In this document: positions 1 to 10,061 of the stretch, piece after piece
How positions within the stretch are numbered: position 1 is the stretch's first letter
How the letters are laid out: every line of letters starts with the position of its first letter
DNA from: Polytrichum commune
Taxonomy: Eukaryota; Streptophyta; Polytrichopsida; Polytrichales; Polytrichaceae
DNA: 64,000 nucleotides
Reading direction: 5' to 3'
Assembly: GCA_950295325.1 (NCBI GenBank)
Contig: OX485805.1
Span: 13,813,501-13,877,500, forward strand
Notes under the pieces: model-generated
Databases searched by the model: none
What the model saw: only the letters and a program-made list of their open reading frames with translations
Told to the model about the DNA's origin: nothing
Made by a program: the position numbers and the translations under genes

Positions 1-731
1 GTGAGTGAGGGAAGAATGAGGGATTATATAGTAAGCTTGAGGGGGTGAGCACCCTCAAGGCTCACGATAAGCCCTTGAGATTTCCTCCTACTTAGTAGGC
101 GCCAATCCTATCTTCTAAGCCTTCCTCCCTCAAATGATCAACAAAGATCCTAATTCGAACATTTAACTAGCCTTGGCTTTCTACCTACCACACTTTACCA
201 AACTTGGGATGCTTCAACCCAAACTTAGCCTCCTTCGCTTTCCGCCGCCATAACTTTCTCCCCTTACTTTCCCAAATCATCGCTCACCACTTAATTCAAA
301 CCACGATGCTTAACTCGTGATTTGATTGGTGCTTTGAGAATTTGCTTATCCTCCACCTTGCATTCTTCCTTGGGCCTTCCCCATTAAGTGGCCATGATGA
401 GGTGGTCCACTTGTGCGCTCCATGTGATCCTCCATTCATCCCAATTCGAATGCACTTGCCTCTTGAGTCACTTTGGTTGTCTCCATCCATTTGTACTAGC
501 CTACTCACTAACTACTCAATCCAAGTTCTCCTTACCTATCCTCATTCATTCAAATCCTTCCGAAGGTAAAAACACAATAACAACTCACATCCTAGCCTCT
601 TACAACATGGTACTTCTAAGACTAACATTTCACTCTTTTTATATTTTTGTGAAGTAACATGCTACTTCAAAGTGCATCAACTAACGTTTCAAAGGTCTAA
701 GACTAAATGTGGGCACCCTTTTGGGCTCACA
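1..731 (-). mobile_element. 5' part of an LTR of the TGTGAGCCC family, cut by the window edge
   Basis: Read on the minus strand, this begins at 731 with TGTGAGCCCAAAAGGGTGCC, the same start as the LTRs at 3345, 33588 and 51244. Its lower part (about 1-260) is an inverted match to 3480-3735, including the shared TATA-like stretch CTATATAATCCC near position 30. The 3' half lies outside the window. Short ORFs here are not convincing genes. Whether it is a solo LTR or part of a full retrotransposon cannot be seen. Confidence 0.6.
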
Positions 732-3339
732 AGGTGCCTACTATATAACCCATTCTTGACCATTTTTCTACTTTGTGGTACTTTTGGGCCACCCCCTTTC
801 GAGGGAGCCTAAAAGTATCACACAAGCCCTTCGGTGAAGGTGGCCTGCACTTGCAGGTGCCCAAGCCAAACCCGGATGGTAGGTGTATAACGTGAGTAGT
901 TAGATTTTTAAGGGAAATTAAATATGGGTCGTAGTACCTCCAGAGGTTGGGCCTTAGTTCTTTTACTATTGTGGCTCTAAATTCCACTAACCAATTTCAT
1001 GTCTAGTTCTAATCTTAACTTACAACTTATTCTACGCGCAGACGCACCAGCCTTGAAACCAAGGCAATCCTAATTTGTAAATTGGGATGGTTTTGATACA
1101 CACCAACCGGATGTGACTCATACCACCCTAGCTCAATGAACGGAATAACGACAATTTGATGGACCATTCAATTCTTCCTATTTCTTTACTTAATTTTATT
1201 TAGTTTTCTAAACGGGGGAACTTGGCCTAAGTCCCACCCTTCACATAAATTCTTTCTTAATTACTTACTTTCGTTTGCACGTCCTACATCACTACCTTCA
1301 CATATTAGGCATCATCCCTTACCTGGTTGGTGCACCCCTTGCCTCGGAACCTTCTAAGGCCTCGTGCAGGTCCTTTGAAGTTTGAATGACATCTCAAACC
1401 TATTCGGACATCAATGGTTCGAAGGGGATGTCACTCAACTGAGTTAAGTTTCCGATTCGGGTCTCTTGCCAACAAGGGTTTACGATTTATTTTGTATGTT
1501 TTGATTGTTAAATGTGTTTACACTGAATAGACCACGAAATGCAACTTGATGGGACCAGGTTGACAGACAATCTGTACGTTCAACCTGTTGCGCAATCTTC
1601 ATAAATTGGGGCTATTACTCCCAATCTATGGGGCCAACAGCATAATAGTGGATTCGCGAGTCATTAATCCCACCTTTTTACCAACAACATTGGAAGTGAT
1701 TATGTCGGTGATTAATACGACTTACCACATATGAAACTTGGTAATAAATGAAGCTACTACCACAAAACATACCAAGGGTACCGAAAACAATGGAGTTGGA
1801 TATTCCCTTGGCGGTCAAGTAGTCAAGCCACTTGACCTTACGAGATAGATGAGTGGATTTAGAGATGCATACCTTAGCCGCGCTCCCTCCAACCCTAAAT
1901 GAAAGGCTTAAGGTTAGTTAATTTATCTCAATTCTCCTCGGTTGATTTGGGCTTGATGTAGGCTGAGCAGCTACCTCATTCCTTGCTCCACTTCCCGAGC
2001 GTCGATCTTGCCTCCTTCTTTTTAACTAGTTTGGTAGTAAGCGTACCTTAGTTAACAATTAAAATATAAAGTATTTATTCTGCACTGTAATTTAATCTTA
2101 AGCATAGTATTTATACTTAATACACCTAATTATCTTTCCAATGATCTAAAAATCACTTTAATCGGATAAAAATGCAAAAGTTATGAGGGTTGGAAGTGTG
2201 AGGTCAATTCAACCGACCCTTGCAACCTACCTATCTATTTTCTAACTTTACAAATTCATAGCACATTCCTTACTACGTGCATCTAGGCTTTCTTTATATT
2301 ATTGGAAAGCTATTAACAAGTTCTAACTATGAATATTATGACATCAGTAGGTTAAGCTAATAAAAATTCAACAGACTCCTTGTAACACAACAGTCAATCA
2401 AGAAGGCTTAAACTATATATCTCACCTTCAATAATTCATATCTAATTCAAATCTTAGTCAAATCACACGGTCTATATGACCCTGGAGAGCTATTAAAAAG
2501 ATGTATTTGATACAAATATGTTATTACAAAATTAAGCCGAAGTGAACCCAGCAGATCCACTGTAATTCAGCAGTCAACCAAAAGTTCTCAAAGTATGTAT
2601 CCCGTCTTCCACAATTCATGTCTAATTCAAATCATGCTCAAATAAAATGTTCTAAAGAATTTTGGAAAGCTAAACAAAAATTCTACTTGGAAAAAATATA
2701 ACTTCTTAGAATTAAAATTTCTATTGGGCTTACAAGTCTGATCCAGCAGCCGCTACCCACAAAACCACCCAGTTTTTCTACTCCATCTTTGAAAATTCAC
2801 AACTAATTATCATCTTAACCAAATCACAAATGGGAAACGGCTATGGATAGCTATAGAAAATCTCTCTAAGAGAAAAATGATAAGTATTTTGTTCTAGCTT
2901 CTGAACTAAGCCTTCAAGGCATTGGCAGATGAGGTCTACAATGCCTCCACTCAAAAGTCTACAATCCAACCTACCTCTACAACAGAAAGGAATAATTTTG
3001 TTGGTGTGTTAATAAAGACACATTCTATTTAGGAGAGAGAGTAGAGGAGTTTCTCAAGCCTTTCTTTTAGGCCATTGAGAATGCATGCTAAGGATTTTTT
3101 CCTAATTACATTGAAGCAGGGCTTCGCCCAAGCATTAGAGGAGGAGAGAGTCCTACAAGGTGGAAGGAGGGGTTTTTAAACCTCTTACAAAAGGGTTGGA
3201 CCTCTCCTCCACCGGATTCATTTTTCAAACCCTTTCCCAAAATTTTGACTCGGGGGTTTTTCCGGTTGAAGTTGCCACCCTCTTGCCGAGGTGGCTCCCA
3301 CGGGAAACCTTAGAAATCTTTCTAATTTTTCACCATCGA
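732..3339. other. no recognisable gene; AT-rich DNA containing a degenerate satellite
   Basis: No ORF longer than about 90 codons and no recognised domain. The part after 731 (about 733-770) resembles 30328-30365, just left of copy B. The stretch 2120-2900 is a degenerate tandem repeat listed separately. Confidence 0.5.
2120..2900. repeat. degenerate tandem repeat, period about 180 bp, about four units
   Basis: The phrase GGAAAGCTATTAA recurs in altered form near 2303, 2482, 2661 and 2843, about 180 bp apart. Each time it is preceded by a variant of AATTCATATCTAATTCAAAT and AAATCACA, and followed by a glutamine-like CAGCAG/CAACAG stretch. The units are strongly diverged. The spacing is typical of plant satellites and of nucleosome repeat length, but a diverged repeat inside an LTR element is also possible. 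Confidence 0.55.
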
Positions 3340-3988
3340 GTTGGTGTGAGCCTAAAATTGATGCCCACATTGGTTGTTAACACTTGTAAAACATTACAAG
3401 TGGTGTTTTGGTGATTTATGATTATTCACAAAAATATAAAAAGAGTGAAGCTTGAAGAAAACTTAGTTTGAAGCATTAGACTTTTGTGGAGTGGATTTAA
3501 GTATGAGAAGGACAAACCTTGGTAAAGTGTGGTAGGTAGAAAGCCAAGGTTAGTTAAATGTTTGAATTAGGATCCTTATTAATCATTTGAGGGAGGAAGG
3601 CTTAGGAGATAGGATTAGAGCCTACAAAGTAGGAGGAAATCTCGAGGACTTATCGTGAGCCTTGAGGGTGCTCACCCCTTCAAACTCACTATATAATCCC
3701 TCATTCTTCCCTCATTCATCATCTCTTTCCTTCGTGCTCCTTGGCACTCCACGTGTTATAAGTGTGGGTGCGTGGGAAGCAAGATAGGAGCACGTGTGTG
3801 TGCATGGATGTAAGGTTAGGAGCCAAGGCTAGTTGGCCTTGAAGAGGGCTTGACCTCTTGTTAGTAATAGTTGGACGTGAATGATTTAAAGTTCAATTTA
3901 TGGCTTTGTTTGAATACTTGGATTTACATTGATTAGCCTTATACTTATGCGGATGTGCAAAGTCTCTTATTGGAGCATTTAGTTTTGT

Positions 3989-4440
3989 TGGACTTCATAT
4001 GAATTTTTGAGAGCCAAAAAACCGAGACTATGTCCAAACTTCCAAAAACTAGTGAAAAAATGTAGGTTCAAAGGGAACAGCATAGAATTGCGACCATATA
4101 CTTTGTGGCAGTAGAAATATTATTGCATATTCATGTACAGGACTTCATTACCTATCCATGGATACCAAGAACTCATTTTTTGGACTTCTTATGAATTTTT
4201 GAGAGCCAAAAAACCGGGACTATGTCCAAACTTCCAAAAACTAGTGAAAAAAGTGCAGATTCAAAGGGAACAGCGTAGAATTGCGACCATATACTTTGTG
4301 GCAGTAGAAATATTATTGCATATTCATGTAGAGGACTTTATTACCTATCCATGGATACCAAGAACTCATTTTTTGGACTTCATATGAATTTTTGAGAGCC
4401 AAAAAACCGAGACTATGTCCAAACTTCCAAAAACTAATGA
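3989..4440. repeat. 193-bp tandem repeat inside the solo LTR, about 2.4 copies
   Basis: The phrase GACTTCATATGAATTTTTGA starts at 3991, recurs (one base changed) at 4183 and again at 4376, giving periods of 192 and 193 bp. Units are nearly identical, so the amplification is recent. It lies in the middle of the LTR, at about the relative place where the LTRs at 33588 and 51244 carry their own, unrelated minisatellites. Confidence 0.85.
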
Positions 4441-4639
4441 CACACTCTTATAGTTTTTGACTTATGATGTTTAGACTTAAAATGTTGGATTCATTAGGTA
4501 GGAAGGGGTGTGTGTAACTTTTGAATGTATTGGTGATTGACCATTGAGGTTGAACTTAGTAATGGAATGTGATGGCCTGTAAAGGAGAGACCACCATAAG
4601 TTACACAAGTATTTGTTAATACTTAAACTTATGTGCTTC

Positions 4640-4807
4640 ATGAAATCAACAAGCGAAGGTTCGTGCAGTAGTGTGGAATCAACGGCGAGGACTCGATTCA
4701 CACGAGGGATATCTTTGAAGGCATGCGTGGCCAAAGCGGCCGGGTGGACTTTAGATAAATACAAGGATGTGACATTACCCGAGATTAAGAAGTGTAAGAA
4801 GACATAG
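4640..4807 (+). CDS. short LTR-borne ORF with conserved RGISLKACVAKAAGWTLDK core
   Basis: A 55-residue ORF beginning MKSTSEG, in frame with an upstream ATG at 4613. Its core GISLKACVAKAAGWTLDK is repeated as GISLRACVAKAASWTLEK (minus strand, about 21430) and GMSVRACAAKAAGWTLEK (35048) in two other LTRs. The surrounding DNA is much more diverged than the peptide, and most differences in the core fall at third codon positions. That points to selection on the protein, at least in the ancestral elements. No known family is recognised. It could be an LTR-encoded small protein or the start of a gag-like ORF. No signal peptide or membrane segment is seen. Confidence 0.5.
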   Translation: MKSTSEGSCSSVESTARTRFTRGISLKACVAKAAGWTLDKYKDVTLPEIKKCKKT

Positions 4808-4955
4808 TATAGACTTGGCTAAGTTGCGTATATTCCAACGATAGATTGGAATCATACATTGTGTTACAAAGAGAGAAATCTCTACATGTCATTATAAACT
4901 TCTCCATTCGGGCTAGGACGAAATTGAAGGGTGGAGGCTTTTTGGTGACAGTTGG

Positions 4956-5355
4956 CAAAGGCCAAGTGGGCAAGTAGTCCCCTTGTTCTCTTCCTATTTC
5001 TCTTCAAAAGTCTTCAAGCTGATTTCGTCTTCTTACGCCGAACACCTCCAATAGTCTTATGTGGCTCTACACTAACTAATAAACTAACATTTGCTTAGCT
5101 AGCATCTACTAACATTTGCTTAGCTAGCATTTACTAACTTAAACCTTAGCTAGTTGTTTTTACTAGCTAGCATATTTTTTTTCTACTTTGCTATCTTCTA
5201 GCACTACTTAGTTTTCATTTTAACCTTCCTTCTTTTAGGCTAAAGACTAAATGAACTAATTTTTCCTAAATTCCCTATCAATACTAACTTCTAATGCTAA
5301 CATTCTAACTAAAAGTGATCCCGCGGAGTGGTGGACCACTCTAAGGGTTCACATA
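4956..5355. other. no recognisable feature
   Basis: AT-rich stretch between the solo LTR and copy A. It contains a short local duplication of CATTTGCTTAGCTAGCAT near 5090 and 5112. No gene seen. Confidence 0.5.
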
Positions 5356-5548
5356 CTTCCACAACTTTTTTTACTGCGTTGGCCAGCAAAGCCAGTGTAA
5401 CTCGGCCTTAAATTACTATGCTTGGCAATGCTAATGAGGGGGCCACTTCTACCAATATTTCTTTGACAACGTTAACAACAAGTTCTTAATAAGTTTCAGG
5501 GAGCCTTAATTGAATCCATGCTTTGTGGGGGAGGCAGCTTCACTGCAC

Positions 5549-5868
5549 AAAATATGATATTTAGTATTTTGAGTATATTGAGTGTTGTTACCACCCTACC
5601 ATGCTTAACAATAATTTTTAATTCTTTGACAATTAGTGTTAGACATAAATGTGCCACTACCTTCCCTACTATCACCTCCCTTTTTATATCATTTTTCTTC
5701 ATATCCTTACTAACACTAAATTCAAACATGTAGCTTCCACATATTACCAAGGTTGATATTCAGTGTTTGAATTTATATTTTATGTTACTTACTTTCATAG
5801 GTTATTGACATTTAGTGTATGCGTTCGTATTCGGTGTATCGAACACTATATATCATATTTTCTATAGT
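5549..5868 (-). mobile_element. MITE with AAATATGATATTTAGTGTT-like terminal inverted repeats
   Basis: The left end AAAATATGATATTTAGTATT and the reverse complement of the right end (AAAATATGATATATAGTGTT) form terminal inverted repeats. The interior is a reversed, diverged version of the MITE at 7644-7978. It is non-coding. In copy B the same MITE (33241-33543) is interrupted by a LINE. TA-type flanks suggest a Stowaway/mariner-like group, but this is not certain. Confidence 0.6.
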
Positions 5869-6036
5869 TAAGCAAAGGCTCCAGTCACGGCACCAAAGAG
5901 TGTGGTGAAGCCCTATTTTGTTTGAGGTCCTTGAAGCTAATTCCGGTGTCAAGTCAAATCTTTACTTGAAATGTAATCTTCAGACTGCAATCTATTCGAC
6001 GGCTTTTATGTTGGATGAATGAGAGGTATTCTCGTA

Positions 6037-6406
6037 TAGATAGATAGATAGAAACTCCGGTCCCTTTTAAGGGGCCAGCGTGAATAAAGTGTCCGTTCGT
6101 AATGCCAATGACCCGATGCCCACCGGACAAGGGGACATGGGGACAATACTACTCTCCCCTTTCGAGGATGGACACTATAGTGACACACTATACTAGTTCC
6201 TAGCTAGCCACTAGTGCCTTGAAGATACCGGACATGGTATCCCCCCAAAGGGCTTTGAAATACCCATACAACAAGGTCCAAGGACCCCCCACCATAGTTG
6301 GGTGGACTAAGGTGGTGAGCACCACGCCGGCATGGGGAATAGAACCCACAACCTCCTCATTGGGGGCCATGAGCCCTAACCACCAAGCCAAGGCCCGTGG
6401 TGCCTT
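6037..6406 (-). mobile_element. tRNA-derived SINE with 12-bp target site duplication
   Basis: The element is absent from copy B, where the site reads uninterrupted (35408-35419). In A it is flanked by GGTATTCTCGTA at 6025-6036 and 6407-6418, a perfect 12-bp duplication. Read on the minus strand it starts GGCACCACGGGCCTTGG, has tRNA-like A and B boxes, and ends with a (TATC)n tail. The last 150 or so bases before the tail align with the 3' end of the LINE at 30568-33235, for example GACACTATAGT and CCGATGCCCA. This is the usual sign that the SINE borrows that LINE's reverse transcriptase. Confidence 0.88.
6335..6390 (-). promoter_or_regulatory. internal RNA polymerase III promoter (A and B boxes) of the SINE
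   Basis: On the minus strand TGGCTTGGTGGTTAGGG (6390-6374) fits an A box. GGGTTCTATTCCC (6347-6335) fits a B box (GGTTCNANTCC) with an A-to-T-type deviation. The spacing from A to B is as in tRNA genes, followed by non-tRNA sequence. Confidence 0.75.
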
Positions 6407-7000
6407 GGTATTCTCGTAAACAATAACTCCCTCAAACCTATTCATTCAAGGACATTGTGCTCTTTGATTCCACCAGTACAATGGTGAGTTATTAGGTTCG
6501 TTGGAATGGAGGCCGATCCTACTAGTAGTAGCCATGCTGTAGGTTTTTAATAGCCCGACACCACTCCTAGTGGATGATGATTTGAGCATTAAGAAAACTT
6601 GGGTTAATTCTCATGAACTCATGGTGTGAGAGTAAACCCATGGTTTCATCCACTTTACTTTACGAATTAGTTTCATTGTAATAGATGCCGATACTACACT
6701 AAATATGATATGTAGTGTCACCAATCCCACTTGTCTTGCTCAATACTAATTGTAAATCGTGGTACAGTGTCACCAACACTAAATGTTAACCCAACATTAT
6801 TTGTCATTCCTTGTAATTTTTTTTTTGGGGGGGGGATTAGAGATTTACAGTGTTGCAATTACCATCACTTACCAAGTGATTTTTCATCCGAACGTCAATC
6901 ATCCATGACAATATTTCAGCACTAGAAGCTTTCAAGAGAAGGTAGGGTTTTGGCCAGTGGATGAACTCATCCATCATCCATGACAATATCAGTTCACTTA

Positions 7001-7295
7001 GGGCCGGTTTACACTGTGGACCATGAAATCAGACCAAGGTGATGTAAGAGCGATGATTGGTTGTTGAACTCGTCCCGGGATCACTTTGGTTTACACTGAG
7101 GAGAAAATGGCAAAGGGATTGTGGAGGTCGAGGTCCCCAAAAAACAATTTTCAAGGCTTACTAAATGCACTGACATGGTCCAACAGGTTTTGCGGTGAGA
7201 GAGGCAAGAGAGGTGGTGTGATAAGAAAAAGTAGGGGCCCATGGCAGAGAAATGTCATTATGATTTTTTTTAATGAATTTTCTTTTGGGGGGGGC
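7001..7295 (+). mobile_element. 5' part of a PIF/Harbinger-like MITE, right end lost
   Basis: Begins after TTA with GGGCCGGTTTACACTGTGG and continues with the same interior as the complete MITE at 45082-45647 (GATTGGTTGTTGAACTCGTC, later ATGGTCCAACGGG). The expected right terminus is missing; similarity stops near a poly-G run. The same truncated copy is present at 36001-36290 in copy B, so the truncation predates the duplication. Confidence 0.65.
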
Positions 7296-7643
7296 TTTAC
7301 ATACAACTCTTCTCACTAAGTAAGGCTCACAAGGCACACATTTTCAGCATCTATATGATGTAATGAGTCTCGAGAAGCAAGTCTAACCTCTATGTGCCTA
7401 GATCATATCGTAGCCCATGAGACATACCATTTCTTCCATGCCCTACCCCTTAAACTTGCTTAATAAGAAGTGTCACTTGAAAAGCTACCATAATGACATG
7501 AAAATCATAGAACACTAAAAATCATATGTAATGTAGTCCATAGTAGTAGGTAGGCTGTAGGTGTGCATGCGTAAGCTTATCTTATTACTTGTGAGCACTT
7601 TGCGGTTGCATTCATGGTAGAGGTTGTTAGCATGAGACTACAC

Positions 7644-7978
7644 TACACTAAATATGATATCTAGTGTTTGATGCACTAAAAACAAACGTATACACTAAAT
7701 ATCACTAGCCTTATAAAAGTAAGTAAATTAAATGTAAACTCAAACACTAAATATCAACTAAGGTAACATGTGGAAATTACATGCACAAATTTAGTGTTAG
7801 TAAATATACGAAGAAAAAAGTAATAATGATTAAAGGAGAAGGGAGGTGACGGTAGGGAAGGTGACGGTGCATTTATGTTTAACACTAAAATCAAAGAATT
7901 GAAAATTAGTGTTGAGCAAGATAGGGTGGTAACATCACTAAATATAATCAAACACTAAATATCATATTTAGTATAGTA
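7644..7978 (+). mobile_element. MITE with 25-30 bp terminal inverted repeats, TA-flanked
   Basis: The left end TACACTAAATATGATATCTA and the reverse complement of the right end TACTATACTAAATATGATAT form imperfect inverted repeats extending through TAGTGTTTGA. Length is about 335 bp with no coding capacity. TA at both borders fits a mariner/Stowaway-type insertion. Duplicated in copy B at 36643-36978. Confidence 0.65.
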
Positions 7979-8784
7979 TTCCTAATTAAAGTGTCAATTC
8001 ATTCAAGCCAGCTCAAGCTCCGAAATTATGAAGAAAGTGACTACAACCCCGATTCGTATTTGCTAACCATCTCATACTAATCGTGTGTTTTATATCCCAT
8101 GAAATGTGGGCTACTTAGGAGAAAGTAACAAGGTAAGACCCATTTACCTTATGTCATCAAAAGGGCAATAACAAAAGGGTAAAGTGTGACACCTTAGTAA
8201 GGACTCAGCCGCACTTGCTAGTCACCAAGCAAATTTCCGTTTCGCTTTCATGCTTGTCGAGCAAAATTGGGTTCACACCGGTAATGCTTAGGTAACCGAA
8301 TTGTTGGCCTCAAGGAGCCCGACTGCAATTGCTACACTAAGTATTGTATTTCGTGTCACCGGTTCTATTTGTCTTGCTCAATACTAATTGTGAACCACCC
8401 ATGTAGTGCAACTAATTCTATTGTCAAATATAGATCAATAATACTATTTAATTACATATTTAATTGAGTGACATTTTGAAATGACGTGGGCCACAAATTG
8501 TAATTTAACGAAGTTGGTGTGATGTTCAAAGCTTGGGCAAGTTGAGCAAAACTTTGGTCAATCAACCTTGACTGCTCTCTTATATTGGTCAACCCAAACT
8601 TGGTTAGCAATAACCAAGGATGTGTGGGCGTGTGGTCAGTTAGCTAGCGTATGAGTTAGTTGATTCTCCTAACTAGGTGGTGCAATCGTGATTTTAGTTA
8701 GCTATAATGTTGGTTAGCTAATCCTCACTAACTCATAAGTTGGCTAATTCTCTTAACTAGGTTGTGCAGTTGGACTCTATGTTG

Positions 8785-10061
8785 GTTTATGTACAACCTT
8801 AACAACATATATTTCATTAACAATCACATATGTCACCCCTCATCCCAACACAACCACCCCGACAAACTATTTATCGCAACCATAGTCCACCAAATTTTAT
8901 GGACCAAACATAATATAACAATACAAAAAAATTAGAGTACACATTGGAATCTCAGACAACGAAATTGCAGACCAACTAGCAAACAAAGGAACCACCCACA
9001 ATAAACCAACCCTACATCCCACATACACATTGCACACACCATACCTTATTGGCTCAACAAAATCCTAGCAAACAAATATCACGGAAAGATCCGTGACCTC
9101 CAAACATACATAAACAAATACCACCGCGAATAAGAACTACATATCGCAAATTCCAAATTCACATACGTCAACAAATGAATGTTTAACGAGCAAGTTGATC
9201 AAAAACTCTCAAACCACTTAAGGAAAGCCTCAAGCATATCTGATGCACAAATTACACAAACCTTACAATTTTGGTACACCCGGTACATGGGAAACCACCA
9301 AAAGAACATTTTATGGCACTAACATATCCCAACCCTCAACTGCACACTTTGCCCCAACCACAAAATAAACACATGGCCACACCTACTCTCCACTTACACC
9401 CACCCACACATAAAAGGCATTCACATAGCCTGACATAACAAAGTAGTACACCAAATAGCCCACACACTCCAATCCAACAAACACACAAGGTGCTATACCC
9501 TAGTAAATGTTTGGCACTGACACAACTGGCCCCAAGACATCACAATCCCGGAATGGTTAGTATAATGCACATGCCTCCCCAAAACATGCATGGCTTGGCT
9601 AAGACCCAACGTATTATGTATACTAGGGCCCACATAGATAGGCATACACCCATCCCCTCAAACCCATCAAACACCATACAATTCATAGAATTCACCTACT
9701 ACCATGATAGATTCCCAAATATTGCCATAGGAGAAAATACAAACAAATATGACCCCCTCATTCAGAAGTTATAAACTATGGGATGGAATGCTAACCCGCT
9801 TATTACCATCACAACAAGGGCACGAGGAGCCGTACACAAATAATCACTCGAAGCCCTAGAAAAACTCAAAATACCGCCTCGAAAAGTTTTAAAAAAAATC
9901 ATGAAACAAGTACATCAAATAGCCATAAAATACCTCACATACCTTGTCCTAAATAATAGAAAGCTCGATAATGACCAAACCCCAATTCACTTGCCCCCAT
10001 GAACCCAAACACCCACGCATGATTCATCAAACATTCACAAACAACACCCCCCCCCCCCCCC
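8785..10061 (+). pseudogene. decayed LINE 3' part (end of RNase H, then C-terminal region), copy A
   Basis: Frame-broken coding remnants in forward orientation. Near 8930-8990 the RNase H motif (copy C reads KVRVHIGIFYNEIADQLA) is readable despite stops. Near 9668-9770 the stretch IQFIEFTYYHDRF followed by KYDPLI matches the LINE ORF at 30814-31791. The same residues occur in copies B (37770) and C (62140). Many stops and frameshifts make it non-functional. It ends at a run of 15 C (10047-10061); the run is 10 C in B and 14 C in C. Confidence 0.7.

Larger units (their letters stand above)
3340..4955 (+). mobile_element. solo LTR with perfect 5-bp target site duplication
   Basis: The LTR proper runs 3345-4950, from TGTGAGCCTAAAATTG to GGTGACA. 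It is flanked by GTTGG at 3340-3344 and at 4951-4955, a perfect 5-bp target duplication as made by LTR-retrotransposon integrases. No internal region or second LTR is present, so this is a solo LTR. It contains a TATA-like CTATATAATCCC near 3700, a 193-bp tandem repeat and, near its 3' end, a short ORF conserved in two other LTRs of the window. LTRs of 1.6 kb are long but within the range for plant elements. Confidence 0.85.

Noticed and set aside
6335-6390. A true tRNA gene
   Set aside because: A and B boxes are present, but no cloverleaf with an acceptor stem can be formed, and the sequence continues into a SINE body with tail and target duplication.
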